From NCBI GenBank assembly GCA_039796935.1, contig JBDKIV010000319.1, positions 1-14,156 on the forward strand: a stretch of 14,156 nt of DNA. The letters run 5' to 3'. The notes below the pieces were generated by a model. That model ran no database searches, was not told the origin of the DNA, and saw nothing but the letters and a program-made list of their open reading frames with translations. The stretch is from VFMC01 sp039796935. GTDB lineage: Bacteria; Actinomycetota; Acidimicrobiia; Acidimicrobiales; Ilumatobacteraceae. Every line of letters starts with the position of its first letter. The first letter of the stretch is position 1. A program made the position numbers and the translations under genes. Below are positions 8,341-14,156 of this stretch, in pieces.

Positions 8341-8704
8341 GGACGAAGACGTCGTCGGGATTCGTCGAGCACTCACCCTCGTACCTGCCCTCCTTCGGGA
8401 ACCGGTACACCAGCGAGGTGCCGGCCAGCACGTAGAACGTGCCGACGGTGTGGCTCACCACGTCGTCGTTGACGATGCGAATGGTCTCGCCCACGCGCAC
8501 GTCGAGCTCGGTCGGCATGATTCCCGGGTCGTTCCCGAGCGCGATCTGTGCAGCGGTCCCGTTGGGGATGAGGTAGTCGTAGTCGTACGGTCCGGGGATG
8601 GTCGTCATCGGCGTGGCATCCTGCGAGCCCTTGGCCCCGCCGCATGCGGTGACCGAACCGGCGACCAGCACCATCGCCACCATCACCCTGCGCATCCGAC
8701 TCAT
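8324..8704 (-). CDS. Cupredoxin-like lipoprotein with incomplete copper site
   Basis: This 126-residue exported lipoprotein has a signal peptide ending in VTAC (Cys21). The mature part ends in a cupredoxin-type strand pattern: ELDVRVGETIRIVND (66-80), SHTVG (H85), a pre-Cys hairpin, then GECSTNPDD (C112) and a last strand VFVLTV. In plastocyanin-type proteins the copper ligands are His, Cys, His three residues after the Cys, and Met. Here the first His and the Cys are present, but the second His position is Asn115 and no Met follows. It may therefore bind copper weakly, differently, or not at all. The ATG overlaps the stop of the SCO gene upstream as ATGA (8704-8701), so the two are translationally coupled. 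Its 3' end overlaps the convergent membrane protein by 17 bp. The cupredoxin call rests on pattern, not on a profile search. Confidence 0.82.
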   Translation of the reverse strand: MSRMRRVMVAMVLVAGSVTACGGAKGSQDATPMTTIPGPYDYDYLIPNGTAAQIALGNDPGIMPTELDVRVGETIRIVNDDVVSHTVGTFYVLAGTSLVYRFPKEGRYEGECSTNPDDVFVLTVRA

Positions 8705-9321
8705 GCCGCCGCCTCGCCGAGCAGCACGCGTAGGTCACTCGCCATGTCGGTCGAGTTCGTCCCGAACGGCCACGACAACTTCATCAAGCCGTCCTCGCCC
8801 ACGACGTACAGCAGGCTGCTGTGCGACACCTCCACCTGACCCTGGTCGTTCGTCTCGACGCCGAAGCTCACGCCGAAACTGTCGGTGACCTCGCGCAGCA
8901 GGGCCACGTCGTCGGTCCTGAGCGAGTGCGCCCCCTCGACGAAGCTCTGCACGTACCCGGTGAGGGTGTCGCCGTCGTCGCGGGCAGGATCGACCGTCGC
9001 CATCGCCACATCGACGCGCTCGGCGTCGTCGCCGAGTTGCTTGAGCGCGCCGCGGAGCGCCGCCAGCGTGGTCGGGCAGATGTCGGGGCACGAGGTGTAG
9101 CCGAACGACACCACGAGCAACCCGTCGGCATCAGCCCGGAACTCGAACACCTCGTCATCGTTCGACGCATCCGGCATCCCGGCCCCGTCGACCCGCTGCT
9201 CGGCGGTGGGCCGGAATCCGATCAGCGACGGGGTGACCGCCTCGTCATCACCACAGGCACTCGTCCCGAGGATCACGAGCGACACGGCCAACAGCGACAT
9301 CATCGACTTCAGCGACTTCAC
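8701..9321 (-). CDS. SCO1/SenC family copper-binding protein (probable lipoprotein)
   Basis: This 206-residue thioredoxin-fold protein belongs to the SCO family, which delivers copper to, or keeps reduced, the CuA site of cytochrome c oxidase on the outer face of the membrane. The copper triad is intact: C78 and C82 in TSCPDICPTT and H167 in VSHSSLLYVV. The family core (LLVVSFGYTSC, VDVAMATVDPARD, FGVSFG) is clear. The N-terminus has lysines, a hydrophobic segment and GTSAC (Cys23), a relaxed lipobox. I chose GTG at 9321-9319 because a TAACCT box lies 7 nt upstream and it supplies the basic n-region; ATGs at 9303 and 9300 are alternatives. The frame is open much further upstream, but that part is antisense to the next gene. 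It forms an operon with the cupredoxin-like gene through an ATGA overlap. No oxidase subunits are in the window. Confidence 0.92.
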   Translation of the reverse strand: MKSLKSMMSLLAVSLVILGTSACGDDEAVTPSLIGFRPTAEQRVDGAGMPDASNDDEVFEFRADADGLLVVSFGYTSCPDICPTTLAALRGALKQLGDDAERVDVAMATVDPARDDGDTLTGYVQSFVEGAHSLRTDDVALLREVTDSFGVSFGVETNDQGQVEVSHSSLLYVVGEDGLMKLSWPFGTNSTDMASDLRVLLGEAAA

Positions 9322-9328
9322 GGGTCGA

Positions 9329-9334
9329 AGGTTA
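9329..9334 (-). promoter_or_regulatory. -10 box (TAACCT) of the SCO / cupredoxin-like unit
   Basis: On the minus strand TAACCT, a TANNNT match, lies 7 nt before the GTG at 9321. That spacing puts the transcription start at or next to the start codon, so a leaderless mRNA is likely. No Shine-Dalgarno is visible before this GTG. A clear -35 is not seen. Confidence 0.5.
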
Positions 9335-9376
9335 CGCCCGGAATGAGGCAAGCTGCCGGGCAGAAGGACCCGATCG

Positions 9377-9382
9377 AAGGAG
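9377..9382 (+). promoter_or_regulatory. Strong ribosome binding site AAGGAG that fixes the start of the serine hydrolase
   Basis: AAGGAG followed by 5 nt and GTG at 9388. This decides for GTG 9388 over an in-frame ATG at 9343, which has no such site. It is one of only two strong Shine-Dalgarno sequences I noticed in the window. Confidence 0.75.
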
Positions 9383-9387
9383 TCACC

Positions 9388-10638
9388 GTGTCGTCCACCC
9401 ACCCGATCACCCTCGAGCTCACCACGGACCCGACCGATCTGGGCCTCGACCCGTCGCGCCTCGAGCGGATCGATCGCCACTTCGAGCGCTACGTCACCGA
9501 CGGCCGCCTGGCGGGCTGGCAACTGGCGATCATGCGCGACGGGCGTCTGGCCCACGTCGCCAGTCGCGGCCACCGCGACCGCGAGGCGGCACGACCGGTG
9601 ACCGACGACACGGTCTGGCGGATCTACTCGATGACCAAGCCGATCACCTCGGCCGCGGCACTCATGCTCTGGGAAGAGGGCGCCTTCGAGCTGAAGGACC
9701 CGGTCAGCCGGTTCCTCCCCGAATTCGCCGATCTCCGGGTCTGGCGATCGGGCTCGGTCACCAATCCCCGCCTCGATCCCGTCCGAGACCCGATGGAGAT
9801 GTGGCACCTGATGACCCACACCGCCGGTCTCACCTATGGCTTCATGTTTGCGCACCCGGTCGACGACCTGTATCGACGGGCAGGATTCGAGTGGGGCGTC
9901 CCCCACGACAGCGATCTCGCCGGTGTGTGTGAACGACTGGCCCGCCTCCCCCTGCTGTTCCAACCCGGCGCCGAGTGGAACTACTCGATGTCGATCGACG
10001 TGCTCGGCCGGGTGCTCGAGGTGATCGAGGGTCGTCCGCTCGACGAGATCCTGCGGACGCGCCTGTTCGATCCGCTCGGAATGGTCGACACCGCGTTCCA
10101 TGCCGACGATGCTCGAGCCGAGCGCCTCGCCATGCTGTACGGGGCACATCCGGCGTCGGGCCTCGCCGTCCCACTCGCGGCGCAGGCGGCTGCCGCGACG
10201 CGACCGCCAACGGCGCTGCTCGGTGGTGGCGGCCTCGTCTCGACGATGGCCGACTACCTCCGCTTCGCCGAGATGCTCCGCCGACGGGGCGAACTCGACG
10301 GGGTCCGGCTGCTGTCGCCGCGCACCGTCGAGTACGCCAGCGCCAACCACCTTCCGGGGGGCCGCGACCTCTCCGAGTTCGGACGGCCGTTGTTCAGCGA
10401 GACCACCTTCGACGGAGTCGGGTTCGGGTTGCTCGGGTCGGTGACCCTCGACCCGGTGACCGCCAAGGTCCCGGGCTCCGTCGGCGAGTTCGGCTGGGGT
10501 GGGGCGGCGAGCACGACCTTCTGGGTCGACCCGGCCGAAGACCTGACCTGCGTGTTCATGACCCAACTGCTCCCGTCGAGCACCCATCCGATCCGCTCAC
10601 AACTGAAGCAACTGGTGACCCAGGCCCTCGTCGACTGA
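9388..10638 (+). CDS. Beta-lactamase-fold serine hydrolase (class C / family VIII esterase-like)
   Basis: This 416-residue protein has the penicillin-binding-protein fold shared by class C beta-lactamases, family VIII carboxylesterases and related transesterases. The nucleophile motif SxxK is S81-M-T-K84 in WRIYSMTKP. The general-base tyrosine is Y199 in WNYSMSIDVLGRV. The third motif is replaced by GWGGAASTTFWVDP (W370-G-G372), typical of the esterase-like members rather than the KTG of true beta-lactamases. LMTHTAGLTYG and LLGGGGLVSTMADYLRF are also family hallmarks. No signal peptide is seen, so it is probably cytoplasmic. GTG 9388 has an excellent ribosome binding site. It is divergent from the SCO gene, with 66 bp between the start codons. 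A small-ester hydrolase is more likely than antibiotic resistance; the substrate is unknown. Confidence 0.93.
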   Translation: MSSTHPITLELTTDPTDLGLDPSRLERIDRHFERYVTDGRLAGWQLAIMRDGRLAHVASRGHRDREAARPVTDDTVWRIYSMTKPITSAAALMLWEEGAFELKDPVSRFLPEFADLRVWRSGSVTNPRLDPVRDPMEMWHLMTHTAGLTYGFMFAHPVDDLYRRAGFEWGVPHDSDLAGVCERLARLPLLFQPGAEWNYSMSIDVLGRVLEVIEGRPLDEILRTRLFDPLGMVDTAFHADDARAERLAMLYGAHPASGLAVPLAAQAAAATRPPTALLGGGGLVSTMADYLRFAEMLRRRGELDGVRLLSPRTVEYASANHLPGGRDLSEFGRPLFSETTFDGVGFGLLGSVTLDPVTAKVPGSVGEFGWGGAASTTFWVDPAEDLTCVFMTQLLPSSTHPIRSQLKQLVTQALVD

Positions 10639-10704
10639 CCCGGTCGGGACGCGTCGGGTCGGATGGCCCTGTTTCAGTTCGGTTCGGCGTGGCACAGTGA
10701 GGTC

Positions 10705-12000
10705 ATGAGCACCCCTACCGTGATCGTTCCCGTCGACTTTTCCGAGGTGTCCCTCGCCGCGCTCGACCACGGTCGATGGATGGCAGACCGAATGGACGCG
10801 GCGCTCCAGGTCGTCGCCGTCACCACCCCCCGTTACCTCAACGTGACCGACACTGCCCTGAAGTCCCTGGTCGACGACCAGAGCGCCGAGTTCGGGGTGA
10901 CGATCGACCACAAGGTGGTCACGGTCGACGACGACGACATCGAACGCGCCCTCGTCGGCGAGGTGCTCGAGTCGCCGCAGGCCCTGTGGTGCATCGGCAG
11001 TCGAGGACGGACCGCGCTCGGGGAGCTGCTCTTCGGGAGCGTCAGCGCCGATCTGGTCCGCGACTCGGAGGTTCCTCTCGTGGTCGTCGGCCGGCAGGCC
11101 GTCCTGCGCTCGGACGCTCGTGTGCTCGCGGTAGCGCTCGACGGGTCGGACATGGGCGAGACGATCCTGCCCGCCGCAGTCGCCTTGGCGCAGCGGCTCG
11201 GCCTCGGCATCCGCTTGCTCCAGGTGGGTCACGCCCACGTACCGGGCGACGCAACCGACAGCGCCTACCTGGCTCGCCTCGCCGAGCGGCTTCCCCACCC
11301 CGAGCGAGCCGACTACGAGACCCTCCAGGGAGATGTCGACGACGAACTCGTCGGCTACCTCGCGCGGACCGACGATGTCGCCATGCTCGCGATGGCGACA
11401 CGGGGCATCCCTGCAGGCGCTCGGATCTCGGTGCCGAGCACGGCGATGCGGGTGCTCCGGCGCTCACCCGTTCCGATCCTCATGCTCCATCCTGCCGAGG
11501 AAACCCCGGACGAGCCTGCCGAGCCGGTGACCGACGGCCCGCTCGTCGACCTCCGGCGCCGCGTCATCGTCGGCATCGACACACGCCGGTCGTCGGCCCC
11601 GGCCGTCGAATGGGCTGCGGGCGAGGCCGAACGACTCGGGGCGATCCTGCAGGTCGTCCACACCTGGAGCATCCCGGTCGGCCCGGGTTCGATGTACGGC
11701 TATCCCATCTGGCCCGACATCGAGGCGAGCCGCCAGGCAGCACTCGAGGAGGTCGCCGAGACGGCGCACGAGATCGCTGCGTCACATCCGTCACTGATCG
11801 TCGAGACGATCGTGGCCGAGGGAGACGCCGCCGCGGTCATCTCCGAACGCAGCGAGAAGTCGGTCCTGGTCGTGCTCGGCCGCCATCGCCACGGTCGACT
11901 CGCCAAGCTGCTCCTCGGCTCGACGAGCGAGTCGGCACTGCACAAGCTGAACGTCCCGCTCGTGATCGTGCCGTGCGACGAGGACGAGTCGGAGGACTGA
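10705..12000 (+). CDS. Universal stress protein with three tandem Usp domains
   Basis: This 431-residue cytoplasmic protein consists of three Usp domains (about 4-130, 138-263 and 285-424); most family members have one or two. The ATP-binding pattern GxxG-9x-G(S/T) is exact in domain 1 (G98, G101, G111-S112). In domain 2 it is degraded (A231-T-R-G234, then P244-S245). In domain 3 the second Gly is Arg395 while G405-S406 remains. Each domain opens with a typical strand (TVIVPVDFS, RVLAVALDGS, RVIVGIDTRR). An acidic Pro/Glu-rich linker (264-280) precedes domain 3. Proteins of this family help survival under hypoxia, starvation or other stress, with ATP as ligand. I chose ATG 10705 because the first strand starts immediately after it and GAGG lies just upstream; ATG 10663 would add 14 unrelated residues. 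The methyltransferase gene follows after 3 nt. Confidence 0.92.
   Translation: MSTPTVIVPVDFSEVSLAALDHGRWMADRMDAALQVVAVTTPRYLNVTDTALKSLVDDQSAEFGVTIDHKVVTVDDDDIERALVGEVLESPQALWCIGSRGRTALGELLFGSVSADLVRDSEVPLVVVGRQAVLRSDARVLAVALDGSDMGETILPAAVALAQRLGLGIRLLQVGHAHVPGDATDSAYLARLAERLPHPERADYETLQGDVDDELVGYLARTDDVAMLAMATRGIPAGARISVPSTAMRVLRRSPVPILMLHPAEETPDEPAEPVTDGPLVDLRRRVIVGIDTRRSSAPAVEWAAGEAERLGAILQVVHTWSIPVGPGSMYGYPIWPDIEASRQAALEEVAETAHEIAASHPSLIVETIVAEGDAAAVISERSEKSVLVVLGRHRHGRLAKLLLGSTSESALHKLNVPLVIVPCDEDESED
11991..11995 (+). promoter_or_regulatory. Ribosome binding site GGAGG inside the end of the Usp gene
   Basis: GGAGG lies 8 nt before the GTG at 12004 and within the last codons of the Usp gene. 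It supports the GTG start of the methyltransferase and points to coupled translation with the stress protein. Confidence 0.7.
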
Positions 12001-12003
12001 GTC

Positions 12004-12666
12004 GTGCCCGAATCGCGTGCCGATGTGGTGACCGAGGACTTGGCGGCGTACATCGCCGCGCACTCCACCCCGCCCGATGCCGTCCAGCGACAGCTCATGT
12101 CGGTCACCGCAGAGCAGACCGGCAGCGCGGCGCGCATGCAGATCGGCGGCGACCAGGGCACCATGTTCGAGATGATCGTGCGTGCCACCCGGGCACGCAC
12201 GGCGATCGAGGTCGGCACCTTCACCGGATACTCGGCGCTCAGCATCGCGCGCGGGCTCGGCCCGACGGGTCGACTCATCTGCTGCGATCTGAACGAGGAG
12301 TGGACTGCGATCGCCCGCGAGCACTGGGCGCTCGCCGGGGTCGCCGACCGCATCGACCTGCGCATCGGCCCGGCGCTCGACACGATCGCCGCACTCCCGG
12401 TCGACACGGTCTTCGACATCGCCTTCATCGATGCCGACAAGCACAACTATCTCGCCTACTTCGAGGCGTTGCTGCCGCACCTGTCACCCACGGGGCTGAT
12501 GCTCGTCGACAACACGCTGTGGTCTCGTGCCGTGCTCGACGAGACGGCCACCGAACGCGACACCGTGGCGCTCCGAGCGTTCAACCGCTCGGTCGCTTCC
12601 GACCCGCGGGTGCGCTGCGTCGTGCTCCCCATCGGCGACGGCGTCACCATGATCCAGCGAATCTGA
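12004..12666 (+). CDS. SAM-dependent O-methyltransferase, caffeoyl-CoA type
   Basis: This 220-residue class I methyltransferase belongs to the metal-dependent caffeoyl-CoA/catechol O-methyltransferase family. The SAM motif is EVGTFTGYSALSIA (69-82), with the acidic ribose-binding end of strand 2 in CCDLNEEW (D95). The divalent-metal ligands expected from the family are D143 (IDADKHNY), D169 and N170 (VDNTLW). The C-terminus ends in the usual strands (CVVLPIGDGVTMIQ). The length is normal. The start is GTG 12004 with a good GGAGG site. It follows the Usp gene by 3 nt, so the two are almost surely one transcript. The acceptor is unknown; bacterial relatives methylate vicinal hydroxyl groups of many phenolic compounds. 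There is no secondary-metabolite context here. Confidence 0.93.
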   Translation: MPESRADVVTEDLAAYIAAHSTPPDAVQRQLMSVTAEQTGSAARMQIGGDQGTMFEMIVRATRARTAIEVGTFTGYSALSIARGLGPTGRLICCDLNEEWTAIAREHWALAGVADRIDLRIGPALDTIAALPVDTVFDIAFIDADKHNYLAYFEALLPHLSPTGLMLVDNTLWSRAVLDETATERDTVALRAFNRSVASDPRVRCVVLPIGDGVTMIQRI

Positions 12667-12690
12667 CGCTGCGGGGCACCCCATCCCGAT

Positions 12691-12718
12691 CGCGCCGTAC
12701 CGGAGTCGTTCCGGCGCG
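12691..12718. repeat. GC-rich inverted repeat between methyltransferase and EVE genes
   Basis: CGCGCCG (12691-12697) and CGGCGCG (12712-12718) form a perfect 7-bp inverted repeat around a 14-nt spacer. An overlapping alternative hairpin pairs CCGGA with TCCGG around 5 nt. There is no T-run, so it is not a classic terminator. It could be a weak terminator for the Usp/methyltransferase unit or an operator near the EVE gene's -35 region. Confidence 0.35.
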
Positions 12719-12730
12719 CGGGCGCACCGG

Positions 12731-12736
12731 TAGGGT
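12731..12736 (+). promoter_or_regulatory. -10 box (TAGGGT) of the EVE-domain gene
   Basis: TAGGGT matches TANNNT and lies 8 nt before the ATG at 12745, with no Shine-Dalgarno between. A leaderless or nearly leaderless transcript is likely. The -35 region would fall in the inverted repeat upstream. Confidence 0.45.
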
Positions 12737-12744
12737 CGCTCTCC

Positions 12745-13203
12745 ATGGCGTACTGGTTGCTGAAGTCCGAACCCGACACCTTCTCGTACGACGACCTCGT
12801 GCAGAACCGGCGCGAGGGGTGGGACGGCATCCGCAACTATCAGGCCCGCAACTTCCTCCGCGAGATGCGGCGCGGCGATCAGGCGATCTTCTACCACTCG
12901 AACGCCACACCCCCTGGCGCGGCGGGAATCTGCAAGATCGTCAAGACCGCCGAACCCGATCCCACCCAGTTCGACCCGACGAGCAAGTACTACGACCCGG
13001 CATCGGACCCGAGCGAGCCTCGCTGGGACTGGGTGACGGTCGCCCCGGTCAAGGCGCTCGCATTCATACCGCTCGACGAGCTCCGCTCGATGCCCGAACT
13101 GGCCGAGTGTCGCCTCTTGGCACGTGGCAACCGACTCTCCGTCATGCCGCTGACCGACGACGAGTTCGCAGCGATCGTCGAGCGCGGACGGCGGCGTCGC
13201 TGA
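12745..13203 (+). CDS. EVE domain protein (thymocyte nuclear protein 1-like)
   Basis: This 152-residue protein is essentially one EVE domain, a PUA-like fold thought to bind modified bases in DNA or RNA. Conserved blocks in order are YWLLKSEPDTFSYDDL (3-18), WDGIRNYQARNFLR (26-39), GDQAIFYHSN (44-53), PPGAAGICKIVK (57-67) and RLSVMPLT near the C-terminus (130-137). The length is normal for the bacterial stand-alone form. It is cytoplasmic and lacks a fused nuclease, so there is no sign of a restriction role here. It has its own TANNNT box, 77 nt after the methyltransferase stop. The exact ligand is unknown. Confidence 0.94.
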   Translation: MAYWLLKSEPDTFSYDDLVQNRREGWDGIRNYQARNFLREMRRGDQAIFYHSNATPPGAAGICKIVKTAEPDPTQFDPTSKYYDPASDPSEPRWDWVTVAPVKALAFIPLDELRSMPELAECRLLARGNRLSVMPLTDDEFAAIVERGRRRR

Positions 13204-13224
13204 AGCGCGCTCGTCCCGCCTCGT

Positions 13225-13230
13225 TAGCCT
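13225..13230 (+). promoter_or_regulatory. -10 box (TAGCCT) of the SnoaL-like gene
   Basis: TAGCCT, a TANNNT match, lies 6 nt before the ATG at 13237, in the 33-nt gap after the EVE gene. No Shine-Dalgarno is present. This supports the chosen start and a leaderless mRNA. Confidence 0.5.
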
Positions 13231-13236
13231 GGCGCC

Positions 13237-13626
13237 ATGTCCGCACCCGGCCCGGCCCACGACGTTCTCACGGCCAACCAGGCCTTCTACGACGCACACG
13301 AATCACGTGACATCGCAGCCATGGTCGGCGTCTGGGAGCAGTCCGACCGTGTCGTCTGCATCCACCCGGGATGGCCCATCGTGCGTGGATGGGACGCCGT
13401 GATCGACTCGTGGCAGCGGATCTTCCGTGGACCGGGACGCAATCAGTTCATCGTCACGAACGAAGCGGTGACACTCGACGGCGACCTTGCCTGGGTGACG
13501 TGCGACGAAAACCTGGTGGCAGACGGCGTCACCGGCACCATCGCGGCAACGAACATCTTCACCCGGTCGGCGGGCGGTTGGAAGCTGGTCGTTCATCACG
13601 GGTCACCCGTGATGGCCACCCGCTGA
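13237..13626 (+). CDS. SnoaL-like / NTF2-fold small protein
   Basis: This 129-residue protein has the cone-shaped NTF2-like fold (SnoaL_3-type pattern). An N-terminal helix (VLTANQAFYDAHESRDIAAM) leads to VWEQSDRVVCIHPGWPIVRGWDAVIDSW, then strands FIVTNEAVTL, LAWVTCDENL and IFTRSAGGWKLVVHHGSP. Similar single-domain proteins are common in actinobacteria; most have no known activity, and some are ketosteroid isomerase-like enzymes or ligand binders. His43 in CIHPGW and H118/H119 near the C-terminus line the expected pocket, which is inferred from the fold. No signal peptide is present. It is preceded by its own TANNNT box, and its stop lies 6 nt from the convergent transporter stop. Confidence 0.88.
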   Translation: MSAPGPAHDVLTANQAFYDAHESRDIAAMVGVWEQSDRVVCIHPGWPIVRGWDAVIDSWQRIFRGPGRNQFIVTNEAVTLDGDLAWVTCDENLVADGVTGTIAATNIFTRSAGGWKLVVHHGSPVMATR

Positions 13627-13632
13627 CGGCTC

Positions 13633-14156
13633 TCACCAGTCGACGTCGCCGCACCCGGCGTGCGTGTGGGGCTCGACCTGGAACGTCCCATGGTCGATCC
13701 GGTAGCGATCGGCCACCAGGTGCCTCGCCTGGTCGAGCACGGCGTGGTGGTCGACACCCTCGCCCACCATCAGATGAGCCGACACCGCTTCCATCTCGGA
13801 CGTGAGCGTCCAGGCATGGAGGTCGTGCACATCGATCACCCCCGGCAGAGAACCCAGGTCGCGACGCAACATGGCGAGGTCGATGTGCTCGGGAGCGGAC
13901 TGCAGCAGCACACGAACGGCTCGCCGGCCGAGATGCCACGTACGAGGGAGGATCCAGACCCCGATGAGCGCACCGACGAGCGGGTCGACCCAGGTCCAGC
14001 CGAACAACCGGAGCGTCACGGCGGCAACGATGACCCCGACCGAACCGACCATGTCGGCGAGCACTTCGAGGTAGGCGCCCTCGACGTTGATCGACTCGTG
14101 TGCACCCCGACGGAGCAACGCGAAGGCAGCGACATTCACCAGCAGTCCGAGCACGG
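13633..14156 (-). CDS. Cation diffusion facilitator transporter, C-terminal part (5' end beyond window)
   Basis: The visible 173 codons are the C-terminal half of a CDF (CzcD/ZitB-like) metal/proton antiporter in the cytoplasmic membrane, which exports zinc-type divalent cations. From memory it aligns well with E. coli ZitB: ESINVEGAYLEVLADMVGSVGVI (TM5), WVDPLVGALIGVWIL (TM6), then the cytoplasmic metal-binding domain with GVIDVHDLHAWTL and YRIDHGTFQVE. The TM5 metal motif, usually HxxxD in zinc transporters, reads ExxxD here (visible residues E30 and D34; codons at 14065-14067 and 14053-14055). The tail HTHAGCGDVDW adds His and Cys. The first visible codon is GTG, but this is internal; helices 1-4 lie outside the window. 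The transported metal is not certain. Confidence 0.9.
   Translation of the reverse strand, partial: VLGLLVNVAAFALLRRGAHESINVEGAYLEVLADMVGSVGVIVAAVTLRLFGWTWVDPLVGALIGVWILPRTWHLGRRAVRVLLQSAPEHIDLAMLRRDLGSLPGVIDVHDLHAWTLTSEMEAVSAHLMVGEGVDHHAVLDQARHLVADRYRIDHGTFQVEPHTHAGCGDVDW

Noticed and set aside
9322..10587. Upstream extension of the SCO reading frame by about 420 codons.
   Set aside because: It lies antisense to the beta-lactamase-fold gene, while the SCO signal sequence and a TANNNT box clearly mark the start at 9321.
9388..10638. Antibiotic-resistance beta-lactamase.
   Set aside because: SxxK is present, but the YxN and KTG motifs are YSM and WGG as in esterase-like relatives, and no signal peptide is present.
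12745..13203. The EVE-domain gene as part of a modification-dependent restriction or defence system.
   Set aside because: It is a stand-alone, normal-length EVE protein with no nuclease, helicase or DNA methylase nearby; the adjacent methyltransferase is of the small-molecule O-methyl type.
10776..13310. An 844-codon plus-strand frame running across the Usp, methyltransferase and EVE genes.
   Set aside because: It is the +1-type shadow of three real genes, and its protein is a low-complexity Arg/Gly/Pro/His-rich sequence.
1..14156. Mobile element, CRISPR, RNA gene or genomic island.
   Set aside because: I saw no transposase or integrase, no regular repeats, no tRNA-like cloverleaf, and codon use looks even across the window. 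The frequent TCGAC/GTCGAC words are explained by codon preference.

Overview
This 14.2 kb window looks like ordinary chromosome from a high-GC actinobacterium. My best guess is Acidimicrobiia, near Ilumatobacter. That is an inference from base composition, the strong GTC/GAC/CTC codon preference, the mix of protein families, and TANNNT-type -10 boxes lying 6-8 nt before several start codons, as in actinobacterial leaderless genes. I see no transposase, integrase, phage gene, tRNA, rRNA or CRISPR array. The genes are densely packed, and no gene-free stretch reaches 100 bases.

Left part (1-4081): the 3' two thirds of argG (argininosuccinate synthase, the long E. coli-like type) is followed after 10 nt by a soluble PAS-PAS-GGDEF-EAL cyclic-di-GMP enzyme. 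A convergent M20 metallopeptidase resembling carboxypeptidase G2 overlaps its 3' end by 15 bp.

Middle part (4142-9321): a secreted CocE/NonD-type serine hydrolase lipoprotein is followed after 4 nt by a MmyB-like helix-turn-helix regulator. Next comes a module I connect with copper or respiratory-oxidase biogenesis. It has a five-helix membrane protein with a WHDHRTHW motif on the plus strand. Convergent to it, on the minus strand, is a two-gene unit of a SCO1/SenC copper protein and a cupredoxin-like lipoprotein, coupled by an ATGA overlap.

Right part (9388-14156): a class C beta-lactamase-fold serine hydrolase with a very good ribosome binding site; a universal stress protein with three tandem Usp domains, followed after 3 nt by a caffeoyl-CoA-type O-methyltransferase; an EVE-domain protein and a SnoaL/NTF2-like protein, each with its own TANNNT box close to the ATG; and the 3' part of a convergent cation diffusion facilitator (zinc-type exporter), cut by the window end.

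I found no clear new multi-gene defence or biosynthetic system. The parts most worth following are the SCO / degenerate cupredoxin / WHDHR membrane protein group, the three-domain Usp protein, the Glu-for-His change in the metal site of the CDF transporter, and the recurring leaderless-promoter layout.
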